Of a DNA stretch of 64,000 bases, positions 51,850 through 61,263 are shown piece by piece; positions within the stretch are counted from its first letter, which is position 1, and the number at the start of each line of letters is the position of its first letter. Position numbers and translations under genes: made by a program. The DNA is taken from contig JAQXKZ010000015.1 of the NCBI GenBank assembly GCA_029010715.1, positions 62,001-126,000 on the forward strand, read 5' to 3'. Below the pieces are notes generated by a model that was not told the origin of the DNA, did no database searches, and saw only the letters and a program-made list of their open reading frames with translations. Source of the DNA: Clostridiales bacterium. Lineage in GTDB: Bacteria > Bacillota > Clostridia > Oscillospirales > Oscillospiraceae.

Positions 51850-51875
51850 CGTCAAACACGCAGGTGCGTTTGACG
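51850..51875. promoter_or_regulatory. Near-palindrome, candidate operator of the XRE regulator gene
   Basis: CGTCAAA (51850-51856) and TTTGACG (51869-51875) flank CGCA/TGCG with a 2-nt asymmetry. The place, just upstream of the regulator's start, suits autoregulation; it could also be a leader hairpin. Confidence 0.4.
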
Positions 51876-52261
51876 TTTCGCGGATGCTGATATATCCTTT
51901 TGATGCTGCAATAGTAGCAGTAAATCCGGTTGCATACCAGAAAGCGGAGCGGAAAATCTGTCAACCGCCGGTTGCACCGGGAACAAAATCGCTATCGGAA
52001 ACGCCTGCAACAGAGATTTTATAACAGGGAGAGGAAAAAAGCCACATAAAAATCAGTTTTTCTTCAAAGGAAAACATGGCATGCTTTCATTGAAAACGAC
52101 AGTTTCGGGATGAAGGCTCCGTGCCGTGAACACCGGTGCGTCTGCTGCAGTACCCATTGAAAATGGCCTCCGGATGCCTTTTAACGGATACCGGTATCAA
52201 AGCCTGTAGCAAGATTTCAAAAAGCCTTTAACCGGCCTCGCCATGGGAGCATGGCGCTGCA
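51876..52261. other. Non-coding gap, mostly featureless
   Basis: About 390 nt upstream of the XRE gene. On the minus strand TTGACA (51963-51958) stands 19 nt from TGGTAT, a possible but weak promoter for the regulator. I see no ORF or RNA gene. Confidence 0.35.
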
Positions 52262-52296
52262 ATAAAAACCCGGCAGAGCTTCAGCTCTGCCGGGTT
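52262..52296 (-). terminator. Terminator of the flavin oxidoreductase gene
   Basis: Perfect 13-bp stem AACCCGGCAGAGC / GCTCTGCCGGGTT, TTCA loop, then a T-rich run on the minus strand. Confidence 0.9.
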
Positions 52297-52353
52297 AGAA
52301 ACTATGCCTTGAGCATCTGATACTGACCTCCGAAAGAAAGCGCTTTCTGCCGG

Positions 52354-52434
52354 GAATACGATGCGCTCAGCACCGCGCCCTTGCGCTTAATGCATAAAGG
52401 CTGTCTCATGCAGAATACGACGCGTTCGGCACCG
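52354..52434. repeat. Degenerate direct repeat, 2 x 22 bp, 59-nt period
   Basis: 52354-52375 and 52413-52434 share the form GAATACGAxGCGxTCxGCACCG, 19 of 22 identical. They lie in the 3' untranslated region of the flavin oxidoreductase gene. Purpose unknown. Confidence 0.6.
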
Positions 52435-52474
52435 TCAGCCTGATTTTAACGGGAGTCCGGTATGACAGAAAATA

Positions 52475-54622
52475 TCAGATGAACTTGTCGATGATGTTCT
52501 CGATACCCTGGCTGTTGCCGTTGATGTACATGCAGACATCCCATGCGCGCCAGATAACGGTACGCAGGTTGCCGATAGCAACACAGTCACCGACTCTGAA
52601 GATGGTCTCCTTGCCCTTGACCTTCTTGGAGGCAGTCTTGCCGCCGACAGGAGTGGGAACGAAGCCGATGCCGTTTACGACGTTGTCGCACTCGACGAAG
52701 AACTTCTCGCCGGTCTTGACGTTCTTAACGGTGCAGCCCTTGTCGGTGATCTCGGTGACGGTGGACTGGAGGTAAACGGGGACCTTGTGGTACTCCATCG
52801 CATCACGCAGGTAGGAGGTGTTTGCAAGGCAGGTGACGTCGGACTTGACGAGGTCGTTTGCATACTCGACGATGATAGGGTGCTTGCCGAAGTTGCGGAG
52901 CAGGTCGTATGCAGCCTCGCAGGAGGACTGGCCGCCGCCCAGGAACAGGACCTTATCGCCAACCTCGTGCTTCTCCTTGAGCAGCTGAGTGAAGGTGAGA
53001 GCCTTTTCGAAGCCGGGGATCATGGGCATGGTTCTGGGAACAGAACCGCTGGCGACGATTATTGCGTCATAGCCGCCCAGAGTGTTGAGATCGGAAACCT
53101 CGGTGTTGAAGTGAATCTCAATACCGGCCTTCTCAATCTCTCTCTTGTACCAGCGGAGGAGCTGCTTGTCGTTCTCTTTGAAGGTCATCGCGGAAGCGGT
53201 GAGGAAGAGACCGCCGAGCTCATTGGTCTTTTCATAGATGACGGGGATATTGCCCTGCTGATGCAGAACCAGAGCGGACTCCATACCGCCGATGCCGCCG
53301 CCGATGATGGCAACGCGCTTCGGGCTCTTGGTGGGAGCAATGTAGTATCTCTTATGCTGCATGGTGGTGGGGTTCAGAGCGCAGCGGCCGAGATGCAGGG
53401 AGTCCATAAGGTTCTGGGTGTTGGAAGAGCCCTTGTACTTCGCAAAGTTGAAGCAGCCGTTGTGGCAGCGGATGCAGGGCTTGATCTCGTCTTCGCGGCC
53501 TTCCATGATCTTATGTACCCAATCATGGTCGACCAGGTTCTGACGTGCGATTGCAACAGCGTCGAGCCTGCCGGCGGCGATCTCCTCGGCGGCCTTGACA
53601 GGATCCATACGGCCTGCGCAGACAACGGGCTTGGTGGTGAACTTCTTGATGTGCTCAACATACTCGAGGTTGCAGTTGTCGGGCATGTACTGTGGCGGAT
53701 GTGCCCAGTACCATGCGTCGTAGGTGCCGTTATCGCAGTTGAACATATCGTAACCGGCGTCCTCAAGGTACTTGACGGCCTTCTCGGACTCCTCCATGTC
53801 ACGGCCCCACTCCTCAAAGTCAGTCTCATAAGGCATAGCACCCTTGCACCAGCCCTTGGTCTTGGAGACGACGGAGTAACGCAGAGATACGGGGAAGTCT
53901 TCGCCGGCATACTTCTTTATGCACTGTACGATCTCGACGGGGAAACGGAAACGGTTCTCGAAAGAGCCGCCGTACTGGTCGGTACGATAGTTCCAGTTGG
54001 CCATGGTGAACTGGTCGAGCAGGTAGCCTTCATGAACGGCGTGGATCTCAACGCCGTCGACACCGGCTTCTCTCAGTTTCTTGGCGGTCTTACCAAAGGC
54101 CTCGACCATCTCCTGAATCTCGGCGACGGTCATGGGACGGGATTTGACATCCTCAGCCCAGCGGTTCGGGGTAGCAGAAGCGGAAGCACAGGAGTACTGA
54201 ACGTCAACGATCGGGGAAGCAAGCTTGTTGAGGAAGTCGTTCTTTGCGAGAACGGTCATCCAGCCGTTGATGGCCATGGAGCGACCGAAGCCTGCCGCCA
54301 GCTGAATGAACAGCTTGCCGCCGGTCTTGTGGTACTCCTCCATGTAGGGCTTGAGCTGCTTGAACATCTTTTCATTCTGCCAGAGCCACTTGCGGCCGGG
54401 GATACCGAGAGTATCACGGACACACTGCATACCGGGCAGAACGAGACCGACACCGTCCTGAGCTCTGTTCAGCAGAAAATATGCGGCCTCCTTGTCGAAA
54501 TGGTTAGGCTCCAGCCAACCAAACAGCGAGGTACCGCCCATGGAGCACTGCACGATGCGGTTCTTAATCTCTACATTGCCGACCTTCCAGGGGGTAAAGA
54601 GGGCACTGTATTTCTCGTTCAT
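52475..54622 (-). CDS. Old-yellow-enzyme-type flavin/Fe-S oxidoreductase (enoate reductase/BaiCD/FadH-like)
   Basis: 715 residues in three parts. Residues 1-370 are an FMN TIM barrel of the OYE family (HAVHEGYLLDQF, YGGSFENRFRFPVEIV). A four-Cys cluster follows (CIRCHNGC, then LGRCALNP), for a [4Fe-4S] centre. The rest is a FAD/NAD(P) domain with IIGGGIGGMESALVL and FLGGGQSSCEAAYDLL. The family includes 2,4-dienoyl-CoA, 2-enoate, bile-acid (BaiCD/BaiH) and trimethylamine enzymes; the substrate cannot be told. The ATG at 54622 is 9 nt after AAAGG. Sampled Ile codons are ATC, unlike ATA-rich neighbours, suggesting high expression. Confidence 0.9.
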   Translation of the reverse strand: MNEKYSALFTPWKVGNVEIKNRIVQCSMGGTSLFGWLEPNHFDKEAAYFLLNRAQDGVGLVLPGMQCVRDTLGIPGRKWLWQNEKMFKQLKPYMEEYHKTGGKLFIQLAAGFGRSMAINGWMTVLAKNDFLNKLASPIVDVQYSCASASATPNRWAEDVKSRPMTVAEIQEMVEAFGKTAKKLREAGVDGVEIHAVHEGYLLDQFTMANWNYRTDQYGGSFENRFRFPVEIVQCIKKYAGEDFPVSLRYSVVSKTKGWCKGAMPYETDFEEWGRDMEESEKAVKYLEDAGYDMFNCDNGTYDAWYWAHPPQYMPDNCNLEYVEHIKKFTTKPVVCAGRMDPVKAAEEIAAGRLDAVAIARQNLVDHDWVHKIMEGREDEIKPCIRCHNGCFNFAKYKGSSNTQNLMDSLHLGRCALNPTTMQHKRYYIAPTKSPKRVAIIGGGIGGMESALVLHQQGNIPVIYEKTNELGGLFLTASAMTFKENDKQLLRWYKREIEKAGIEIHFNTEVSDLNTLGGYDAIIVASGSVPRTMPMIPGFEKALTFTQLLKEKHEVGDKVLFLGGGQSSCEAAYDLLRNFGKHPIIVEYANDLVKSDVTCLANTSYLRDAMEYHKVPVYLQSTVTEITDKGCTVKNVKTGEKFFVECDNVVNGIGFVPTPVGGKTASKKVKGKETIFRVGDCVAIGNLRTVIWRAWDVCMYINGNSQGIENIIDKFI

Positions 54623-54751
54623 GTAATACATCCTTTCCTTTTATTTTATTTTACGGGGATGGGTAAACGAAACCGCATGTCCATCCACCGTTTTTCCGGA
54701 TACTTACATGCCACAGCCTACCATCACGGCCGGGCCCACAATTCTGTCGCA

Positions 54752-54780
54752 ATTATATCATACTTTTTCACAATAATCAA
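54752..54780 (-). promoter_or_regulatory. Promoter of the flavin oxidoreductase gene
   Basis: Minus strand TTGATT (54780-54775), 17-nt spacer, TATAAT (54757-54752). The leader is about 120 nt, with no recognised riboswitch. Confidence 0.7.
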
Positions 54781-54880
54781 TTAGGAAAAGCTGTAATATC
54801 CGTCACTTTTAATATACAATTAGAGTAAGTTTGTATGGACATTAACAAACGACCGGGTTCCGGCACGCTGCACGGGCCGT

Positions 54881-55891
54881 CTACATCCTGCCGCTGCTGA
54901 GCCTGTGCTGGACGGCAATGAAAACAGGAAGACTGAGAAGAAACGGGAAAAAGTATGTCGCAATGCGGTAGAGCAGCATAGCTCCGGAGGCGGCAATGTT
55001 GCCGGCAACCGTGGAATAGAAGAACACAAAGGCAAACTCCAGAGGCCCGATACCGTTGACGTGCGGCAGGACGCCGGAGATCAGCAGCATCATTGACGAG
55101 AGAACAAGCGAATGCCAGACATCGGGGGCGTTCCGGCCCATGGCAAGCAGCGCAGCCGACGGGATCAGATATAGCACCGTGAATTTGAGAAGGTTGAGGA
55201 GCATGACCTTTACGCTTACGTCTCTGCGTGCTTTCAGGTGTCCGGCTTCGGTGTACATGAGGTCGAGCTGACTGAGCCATTTCGTCTTACGCTCCGGCCA
55301 CTTGCCCCTGTCCGGCAGTTTACCTGTCAGCTTTTCTGCCAGTGAGCGTACCGGAGCCCAGGTACACAGCAGCACAAGCGCGGCAATAATCAGCAGACAG
55401 ACTAACACGCCGGGCAGAACATAGAATCTTGCTTTCGGGAGGAATGTGTCGAGCCAGCGCAGGCCGGGGATAAGCATGACGAGTGCGTATAGCAGCATTG
55501 CGGACTTGTGGTAGACAAATTTAAGTATAAGCAGGCCGACGCTGTGGCCTACGTCGAGGCCACAGCGTTTGAGATAGAAGCTCTGCATGGGTATGGTTAT
55601 CGCGCCTCCGCTGCAGACAAGGCCGAACACGCCGAGAAAGGTCAGCTCAAATGCCTGACGGTAACTGAGCTCGGGGAGCCGGCTGCGCAGAAGGACCATG
55701 CACATGGCAGCGTCTATAAGCTGATATACAAAGCCCATTGCAAGCAGCACAAGCAGACCCGAAAGCGACACGGAGACAGCGCTTTCAATGATATCGGGCA
55801 GCTTGTCCCGAAAAACGATATACAGCAGCGCGAGCACAAGAGCCAGCGCGGCGAGGCCGGAAACAACGGAACGGCGGTTTGATCTATCCAT
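54881..55891 (-). CDS. Flippase-like membrane protein (LPG_synthase_TM family)
   Basis: 336 residues, about eight TM helices. It matches the membrane half of MprF/lysylphosphatidylglycerol synthase (LELTFLGVFG-type helices, LPHVNGIGPLEFAFVFFY near the end) without the soluble aminoacyltransferase. Stand-alone versions are thought to move lipids or glycolipids. The ATG overlaps the TetR gene by 8 nt, so the pair is one operon and the regulator probably controls it. Confidence 0.8.
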   Translation of the reverse strand: MDRSNRRSVVSGLAALALVLALLYIVFRDKLPDIIESAVSVSLSGLLVLLAMGFVYQLIDAAMCMVLLRSRLPELSYRQAFELTFLGVFGLVCSGGAITIPMQSFYLKRCGLDVGHSVGLLILKFVYHKSAMLLYALVMLIPGLRWLDTFLPKARFYVLPGVLVCLLIIAALVLLCTWAPVRSLAEKLTGKLPDRGKWPERKTKWLSQLDLMYTEAGHLKARRDVSVKVMLLNLLKFTVLYLIPSAALLAMGRNAPDVWHSLVLSSMMLLISGVLPHVNGIGPLEFAFVFFYSTVAGNIAASGAMLLYRIATYFFPFLLSLPVFIAVQHRLSSGRM

Positions 55892-56438
55892 TTTTATTTA
55901 TCATCCCTTGGTAATCAGTCTGAGCGCTTTCCGGAGCGGACGGCACCTTGAGGCAAAGCAGGCACGCCTGGCGGAGCATGGATTCGGAGCTTTTCTTCAT
56001 GCCGGAGGCAAACCAGTCGCTGAGAAGGCCATAGCCTATGCTTTTACAGATATAGGCTGTAAAGCACCGGTCATCGTCGGAGACGTCGGAATGACGCAGC
56101 CGGCGGGAGACATAGGCGGTGGCCCAGTATTGGCAGGCGCTGTCCAGACAGCGGTCGAAGAGGGCGCGGTCAGCGGAGGTATACACGTGCATTATGGCGC
56201 GGCGGTTCTCCGAGGCGCGGTCGAGAGCTTTGCGCAGACAAAGTTCAGGAGCATCGTCGTTATAGTACCTGGTGAGAATGTCGTCAATATTACGCCTGAC
56301 TATCTCGTCAAGCAGCGACGGCATATCCCTGAAGTGATAGTAAAAGGTGTTGCGGTTGATATTGCAGTCTCTGACGATATCAAGCACGCTGATGTCCCTG
56401 TAGGGATTCCGGTCCAGCAGCTTAACAGCCGAGGCCAT
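55884..56438 (-). CDS. TetR/AcrR-family transcriptional regulator
   Basis: 184 residues from the ATG at 56438. The HTH is clear: DISVLDIVRDCNINRNTFYYHFRDMPSLL. The ligand-binding C-terminal domain resembles the TetR_C_7 group. From this ATG the first helix is cut short: the preceding in-frame codons read SGKKELI, just as in full-length relatives. They would be included if translation began at an ATT at 56462, 8 nt after GGAGG. The ATG has AAGAAGGA upstream, so both are possible. Overlaps the flippase gene, its likely target. Confidence 0.85.
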   Translation of the reverse strand: MASAVKLLDRNPYRDISVLDIVRDCNINRNTFYYHFRDMPSLLDEIVRRNIDDILTRYYNDDAPELCLRKALDRASENRRAIMHVYTSADRALFDRCLDSACQYWATAYVSRRLRHSDVSDDDRCFTAYICKSIGYGLLSDWFASGMKKSSESMLRQACLLCLKVPSAPESAQTDYQGMINKNG

Positions 56439-56610
56439 GATAAGTTCCTTCTTGCCGGAAATAAGTCATTCCTCCATTATACCGCCGCAGCGCCTGCGGG
56501 CAGACAGGCGGTACTGTTTTTATTTATGGAAAACTTATCTCAGGTTTCGGTAAACTGTAATTCAATACAAGCTCAACATCTGTTGAGTTTTGCACAGCTG
56601 CGCACCGTGC

Positions 56611-57933
56611 TCAGTAGCCTGTGATGCTGTTGACGCCGTAATAGAGAGCCATATACACGTTGGCCCAGTCGGAGCTGTCCACGGTGCTGAGGTAGTTGAG
56701 TCCCTCCAGCGCGCTGTATTTCGTCTGAGCATACGGGCGCGGAATCTGGAGGTCGGTCTCGCCGGCGGCGACGCACTCCCATATGAGCTGCTCATTATAT
56801 GAGAGCATTATATGCGTGCGTCGGATGTCTGCAATACCGACGCACTCAAAGTACGCCAGCGCAGCGAGACAAACGGCGCAGACGGCGGCCAGCAGTGCGC
56901 GGCACCGCGACCCGAAGAGCGGCGGGAAAAGCAGGGCTGCGGCGCAGAGGAGAAAAACAAGAGCTATAAAGGTGCTGCGGCCGGTACAGTACATCGCAAA
57001 GGTCAGCACAAAGTGGCCGGCGAGCGAGCCGAGAAACAGCACCAGCGACGCAACGCGCAGCCGCAGGTCAAGCCTGTCGCGCACGGCAAGGAAAAACAGC
57101 AGCGCATACGCGAGCAGCAGCGGCCAGAAGCGAAGATAATACGAGCCGGTCTCTGCAAGGTTTGATAACAGAACAGATACGGAGAACTCGGCCGATTTGT
57201 TCACGCTCTCAGCCGGAGCAAGCATCATATAGAGGAATCCGGCGAAAGCGGCAGCTATCGAAAGGTACATCCACGGCTTGATTTGCTGTTTGAAGTAAAA
57301 GCGGCAGAGAACGGTGCTGAGCACAGCCATGAAGATAACGGCGACAGAGGCGTTTTCCGAGTATGCGCCGACCATGAGAGAAAAAAGAAGGAACGGGAGC
57401 TGCATACGCTTCGGCATCTCACGGTCGTGCAGCAGCCTGTCAAGATACGGCAGCATGAACACAAGGCACAGCGGAGCGCACCAGAGGTAGTTCACGGCGC
57501 CGGTGAGCCAGAGAAAGACCTGCCCGAAGTCCGGCTGCAGCAGCCAGATGCAGCCGAAAATACTAAGGAACATCAGCGCGTTATGCGCTCCGCCCTGACG
57601 GCCGATACAGTAGATGAGCCAGAGGAGCGCAACGAACATGAGAGCGTTCAGAGCCTTGAAAACCACGGGCGGCAGAAGCAGAAACAGCTGCACGAGGAAA
57701 TGGGCCTCGACGCGGCCGTTCATACTGTAGCGGTGCGCGTCCATTGAAGGAAAAATGTCCGCGACGCGCCCGATGCGGCTGCCGTCCGCATAGCTGAAGA
57801 AGTAACGGTAATCGTCAGCAATGAGATCGGTCCACATGTTGCAGGCGAGCATGACGAGAAATACGGCAAGGCACAGCAGCGCGGCGGTCACGCGCGAGCG
57901 GTTTAGTTTACTGAGAAATCCGGTTTCATTCAT
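56611..57933 (-). CDS. DUF6056-family polytopic membrane protein
   Basis: 440 residues, about 11 TM helices. The first extracytoplasmic loop has ADDYRYFFSYADG and then MNGRVEAHFL, the layout of DUF6056 and other GT-C-like proteins where an acidic pair follows the first helix. It is probably a glycosyltransferase for surface polymers, by fold analogy only. It is the last gene of a minus-strand group after ydcF (120-nt gap). Confidence 0.75.
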   Translation of the reverse strand: MNETGFLSKLNRSRVTAALLCLAVFLVMLACNMWTDLIADDYRYFFSYADGSRIGRVADIFPSMDAHRYSMNGRVEAHFLVQLFLLLPPVVFKALNALMFVALLWLIYCIGRQGGAHNALMFLSIFGCIWLLQPDFGQVFLWLTGAVNYLWCAPLCLVFMLPYLDRLLHDREMPKRMQLPFLLFSLMVGAYSENASVAVIFMAVLSTVLCRFYFKQQIKPWMYLSIAAAFAGFLYMMLAPAESVNKSAEFSVSVLLSNLAETGSYYLRFWPLLLAYALLFFLAVRDRLDLRLRVASLVLFLGSLAGHFVLTFAMYCTGRSTFIALVFLLCAAALLFPPLFGSRCRALLAAVCAVCLAALAYFECVGIADIRRTHIMLSYNEQLIWECVAAGETDLQIPRPYAQTKYSALEGLNYLSTVDSSDWANVYMALYYGVNSITGY

Positions 57934-58053
57934 GGACAGCTCCTGAGAAGTGAGTTAACATAATTAAAGCAACATAACTAAAAGCAAGCGGGTGTGCAGC
58001 AAACGGAAAAGCTTCACGCCAATGAAGCGGATGCGCCGTGCAGAGTTTTTCTG

Positions 58054-58794
58054 TCAGTTCCCGAATACCCATAGGTGGGTCACGCCGAAGGCCTCGCGGA
58101 TGAAGCAATTGAGCGTATATATCGGGTAGCCGAGACTCCCTGAGACGCCGACGGCCTCGGCGCCGAGCAGCCTCGCCATGCATTTGGCGCGGTAAAGATG
58201 GTAGCAGCTGGAGACCAGAGCGATATTCCCGCTGGGAGTGTCGCCGCGGCTTTCAATGATGTCAAAGGAGTAGCGGAGATTCTCCATGGTGGAGGTCGCT
58301 TTGTCTTCAATAATAAGCCTGCCCGGGTCGACGCCGTGTTCGGTGAGCCAGCCGTACATACAGCTGGCCTCCGTAATATTCTCTCCCTTGCCTTTGCCGC
58401 CGGAGAGTATGGCGATGCTGTCGGGGTGGGCGTCCATGTATTTCATCGCGCCCTCCATACGGTGAATGAGCGCCAGCGAGGGCCGGTCGTCAAGCACGGC
58501 GGCGCCCAGAACGATCAGGTACTTTTTACCCTCGGGACTGTCATCCGTACGTGCGCTGCCGACGATGAGGAGCTCTACAACACAGAAGTACATGAGGCCC
58601 AGGCTCGTGAGGATAACGGCGGCTCGCCACAGCGCGTCGGAGGCGTAATGGTGCAGCGTGATGAGAAGCATGGCAAAGACCAGAGTATAGGCGATATAGT
58701 CGTAGCCGCGCATGGCAAATTTGAAGAAGGCGGCCAGTACAAGGATAATGATGTCGGCCAGCAGCCAATGCGGCAGGTGGCGGATAAAGCTCAT
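58054..58794 (-). CDS. YdcF/DUF218 (SanA-like) family protein
   Basis: 246 residues. Three N-terminal TM helices (residues 10-75) are followed by a DUF218 domain: YLIVLGAAVLDDRPSLALI, ILSGGKGKGENITEA, IIEDKATSTMENLRYS and ALVSSCYHLYRA. The family binds SAM in E. coli YdcF and is tied to envelope barrier function in SanA; the true role is unknown. The ATG overlaps the ABC-F stop by 4 nt (ATGA). Confidence 0.85.
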   Translation of the reverse strand: MSFIRHLPHWLLADIIILVLAAFFKFAMRGYDYIAYTLVFAMLLITLHHYASDALWRAAVILTSLGLMYFCVVELLIVGSARTDDSPEGKKYLIVLGAAVLDDRPSLALIHRMEGAMKYMDAHPDSIAILSGGKGKGENITEASCMYGWLTEHGVDPGRLIIEDKATSTMENLRYSFDIIESRGDTPSGNIALVSSCYHLYRAKCMARLLGAEAVGVSGSLGYPIYTLNCFIREAFGVTHLWVFGN

Positions 58795-60668
58795 GCGTTC
58801 AGCTCCTCCCAGCGCTCGTAAAGCTCCAGCAGCTGAGCGTCGAGCTCGTCTCTCTGCTGCTGGATGTTCATCAGCTTGTGGTAATCCGTGGCAAACTCCG
58901 CGGCCTGACGGTCCAGCCCGGCAGTCAGGGCCTCCAGCTTTGAGATCTCCTTTTCAAGCTTCGCAATGGTTTTTTCGTTGTTCTTCGGGCGCGGTGGACG
59001 GGACTTCTTCCCCTTTTCCTTTTCACGCTCGCGCTGCTTATCGTTCTGGGCAAAGACGGCCTGACGCTCGCGCCAGTCGCAGTACTCCTGATAGCTGCCG
59101 CGAAAGTCCGTTATCTGACCGTCTGCGAGAGCCCATATGCGGGTCGCAAATTTATCGATAAAGTAGCGGTCATGCGAAACAAAGAGCAGGGTCTGCTCAT
59201 AATCCGAGAGCGCGTCCTCCATCCATTCGCGGCTGGCGATGTCGAGATGGTTGGTAGGCTCGTCAAGAATGAGAAAGTTTATGTCGCTGCCCATGAGCAT
59301 ACACAGGCGCAGACGGCTCTTTTCACCGCCGGACAGCGCGCCGACGGGGGTCATTACGTCCTCGCCGCGAAAGCCGAAGGCGGCCAGACGGTCGCGGGCC
59401 TGCTGGGGCAGGCAGCGGCAGTCGTAGAGCATGGTATCGAGCGCGCTGCGGCTCTCGTCATTGAAGCTGACGATCTGGGGCAGATATGCCGTGCGTATCG
59501 CGGGACCGAGGAAGAGATAGCCGGAGTCCGGCTTCTCCTGATTCATTATGAGCTTGACGAGGGTGGATTTGCCGGTGCCGTTGTCGCCGATGAGCGCGAT
59601 ACGTTCGCCGCCGGTGACCATGAGCTCAAGGCCGGAGAACAGCTGCTTTTCGCCGTAGCTCTTGCTGATACTGTCCATGACGAGCACCTCGTCGCCCTCA
59701 AACTCGCGCTGCCTGAATCTGGCGCTAAGCTTCTTCTGCTCGGTCGGCCGCTCGCTGCGGCTGAGCTTTTCTATGCGCTTTTCCATGGAAAAGGCGCGCT
59801 TGTGCAGCTTGTCGCTGCCCATAAAGGCCCAGAGGTGCATCTGGGCGGCGGCGCGCTCGAGCTGCTCGATCTTGGCCTGGTCCTTCTCGTACTTCTTCAG
59901 CTTTTCCTCGAAGCGCCGCTGGCGCTCCTCAACGTAAAAGCTGTAGTTGCCGCTGTAAAATTCGGCCTTGCCGTCGACGATCTCGACAGAGCGCTGGACG
60001 ATACGGTCGAGAAAATAGCGGTCGTGGCTGATCGCGAGGACGGTGCCCTTAAAGCGGAGCAGATAGTCCTCAAGCCACTCGGTGGCGTGCAAATCGAGAT
60101 GGTTGGTAGGCTCGTCGAGCAGGAGAATGTCAGTGTCCTCCAGTATGAGACGCGCGAGGTTGACGCGGGTCTTTTCACCGCCTGAGAGCGAGGCAAAGGG
60201 CTGCGCGAGCATGGCGGGCGAAATGTCTAGGCCGTTGGCGACACGGCTGCGGTCGACATCCGTCTCATAGCCGCCGAGACGGCCGTAGTCGGCCTGCAGC
60301 ATGTCGTACTGCCTCAGCAGCCCGGGAGACTGGTCGTGCTCCATCTGCGCCTCGAGCGTCGACATGCGCCGTGCGATCTCGTAGATGTGCCGGTGCGCAT
60401 CCTTCAGTACCTGCTCAACGGTCCAGCCCTCCGGGTAGACCGGTATCTGCGAAATCAGGCCGAGACGCTTGGACGGCGCTATCGCGACCTCGCCCTCGTC
60501 GCAGGGTATCTCGCCGACGAGGATGCGGAAAAGCGTCGTTTTGCCGCAGCCGTTGTGGCCGAGGATGCCGACGCGCTCTCCGCTGTTGACCGTGAAAGAC
60601 AGACCGTCCAGTATGTTCTTTCCGAGCTCAAAGGATTTGACCAGTGAGCTCACAGAAATGTCTATCAT
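58791..60668 (-). CDS. ABC-F family ATPase (Uup/EttA-type ribosome-associated)
   Basis: 625 residues, two ATPase domains and no TM segment. Walker A GHNGCGKTT and GDNGTGKST; signatures LSGGEKTRVN and LSGGEKSRLR; Walker B LLLDEPTNHLD and LILDEPTNHLD. The linker between the domains (about 235-320) is the P-site-tRNA interaction motif. The C-terminal 80 residues form a Lys-rich coiled coil (NNEKTIAKLEKEISKLEAL) as in Uup and YfmR. ABC-F proteins act on stalled ribosomes and some protect against antibiotics; subgroup not decided. ATG at 60668 after GGGGA. Confidence 0.9.
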   Translation of the reverse strand: MIDISVSSLVKSFELGKNILDGLSFTVNSGERVGILGHNGCGKTTLFRILVGEIPCDEGEVAIAPSKRLGLISQIPVYPEGWTVEQVLKDAHRHIYEIARRMSTLEAQMEHDQSPGLLRQYDMLQADYGRLGGYETDVDRSRVANGLDISPAMLAQPFASLSGGEKTRVNLARLILEDTDILLLDEPTNHLDLHATEWLEDYLLRFKGTVLAISHDRYFLDRIVQRSVEIVDGKAEFYSGNYSFYVEERQRRFEEKLKKYEKDQAKIEQLERAAAQMHLWAFMGSDKLHKRAFSMEKRIEKLSRSERPTEQKKLSARFRQREFEGDEVLVMDSISKSYGEKQLFSGLELMVTGGERIALIGDNGTGKSTLVKLIMNQEKPDSGYLFLGPAIRTAYLPQIVSFNDESRSALDTMLYDCRCLPQQARDRLAAFGFRGEDVMTPVGALSGGEKSRLRLCMLMGSDINFLILDEPTNHLDIASREWMEDALSDYEQTLLFVSHDRYFIDKFATRIWALADGQITDFRGSYQEYCDWRERQAVFAQNDKQREREKEKGKKSRPPRPKNNEKTIAKLEKEISKLEALTAGLDRQAAEFATDYHKLMNIQQQRDELDAQLLELYERWEELNA

Positions 60669-60690
60669 TTTAAATGTTCCCCGGTTGGTT

Positions 60691-61137
60691 TTACTCAGCT
60701 CTGAGCTCCATGCCGGAGGCGATAAGAGCAGGGGCACCGGGGGCGGTTCCGGTCAGACGCCATGCCTCGTCGTCGCTGTACTCATCAGTGTCGAAAACGA
60801 CCCAGTAATCGCCGAGGTCGAGCCAGAGATCGTTCTTCTCGTTAACGGCGACGCGGATGATTTCCTTTCCGAAGAAGGCGGAGATATAGTTTTGAAATTC
60901 GGCGGCGGAGGCGTCATAGCCGAATACGCGCACGCGCTCTCCGGCCTCGAGCGCCTCATCGCGGGGGATGACGTCAAAGCTGCAGGTGACGTGCAGGGCG
61001 TAAGTGAAATCTTTACCGGCCGTTTCACCGAAGCCGAAGTCAAAGGACTCGTTGTCCGCGTTCTTTTCGGCGTAGGCCAGCTTCGTGCCGGTGAGGCGCT
61101 GGGCCATATTCTCCAGCTGTTCCTGAGTGTAGTTCAT
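60691..61137 (-). CDS. Hypothetical protein
   Basis: 148 residues, acidic, no signal or TM segment. The pattern alternates short beta-like segments (FTYALHVTCSFDVI, DLWLDLGDYWVVFD), suggesting a small alpha/beta domain. GGAGG precedes the ATG at 61137. It ends 22 nt before the ABC-F gene and is probably in the same operon. I do not recognise the family. Confidence 0.75.
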   Translation of the reverse strand: MNYTQEQLENMAQRLTGTKLAYAEKNADNESFDFGFGETAGKDFTYALHVTCSFDVIPRDEALEAGERVRVFGYDASAAEFQNYISAFFGKEIIRVAVNEKNDLWLDLGDYWVVFDTDEYSDDEAWRLTGTAPGAPALIASGMELRAE

Positions 61138-61263
61138 ATCCAGTCCTCCAAATAGTGTTTTTCTGGTAAATCAAATATATTACAGAAAAAGAGTTTACAT
61201 AATTTAAAATACATAACACGAAATCCGTCCGGATATCGCGTTACGTCTCCCGCAGGCGGGGGC

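Noticed and set aside
52302-52409. 35-residue minus-strand ORF before the terminator at 52262
   Set aside because: No ribosome site precedes the ATG; recorded only as a degenerate repeat.
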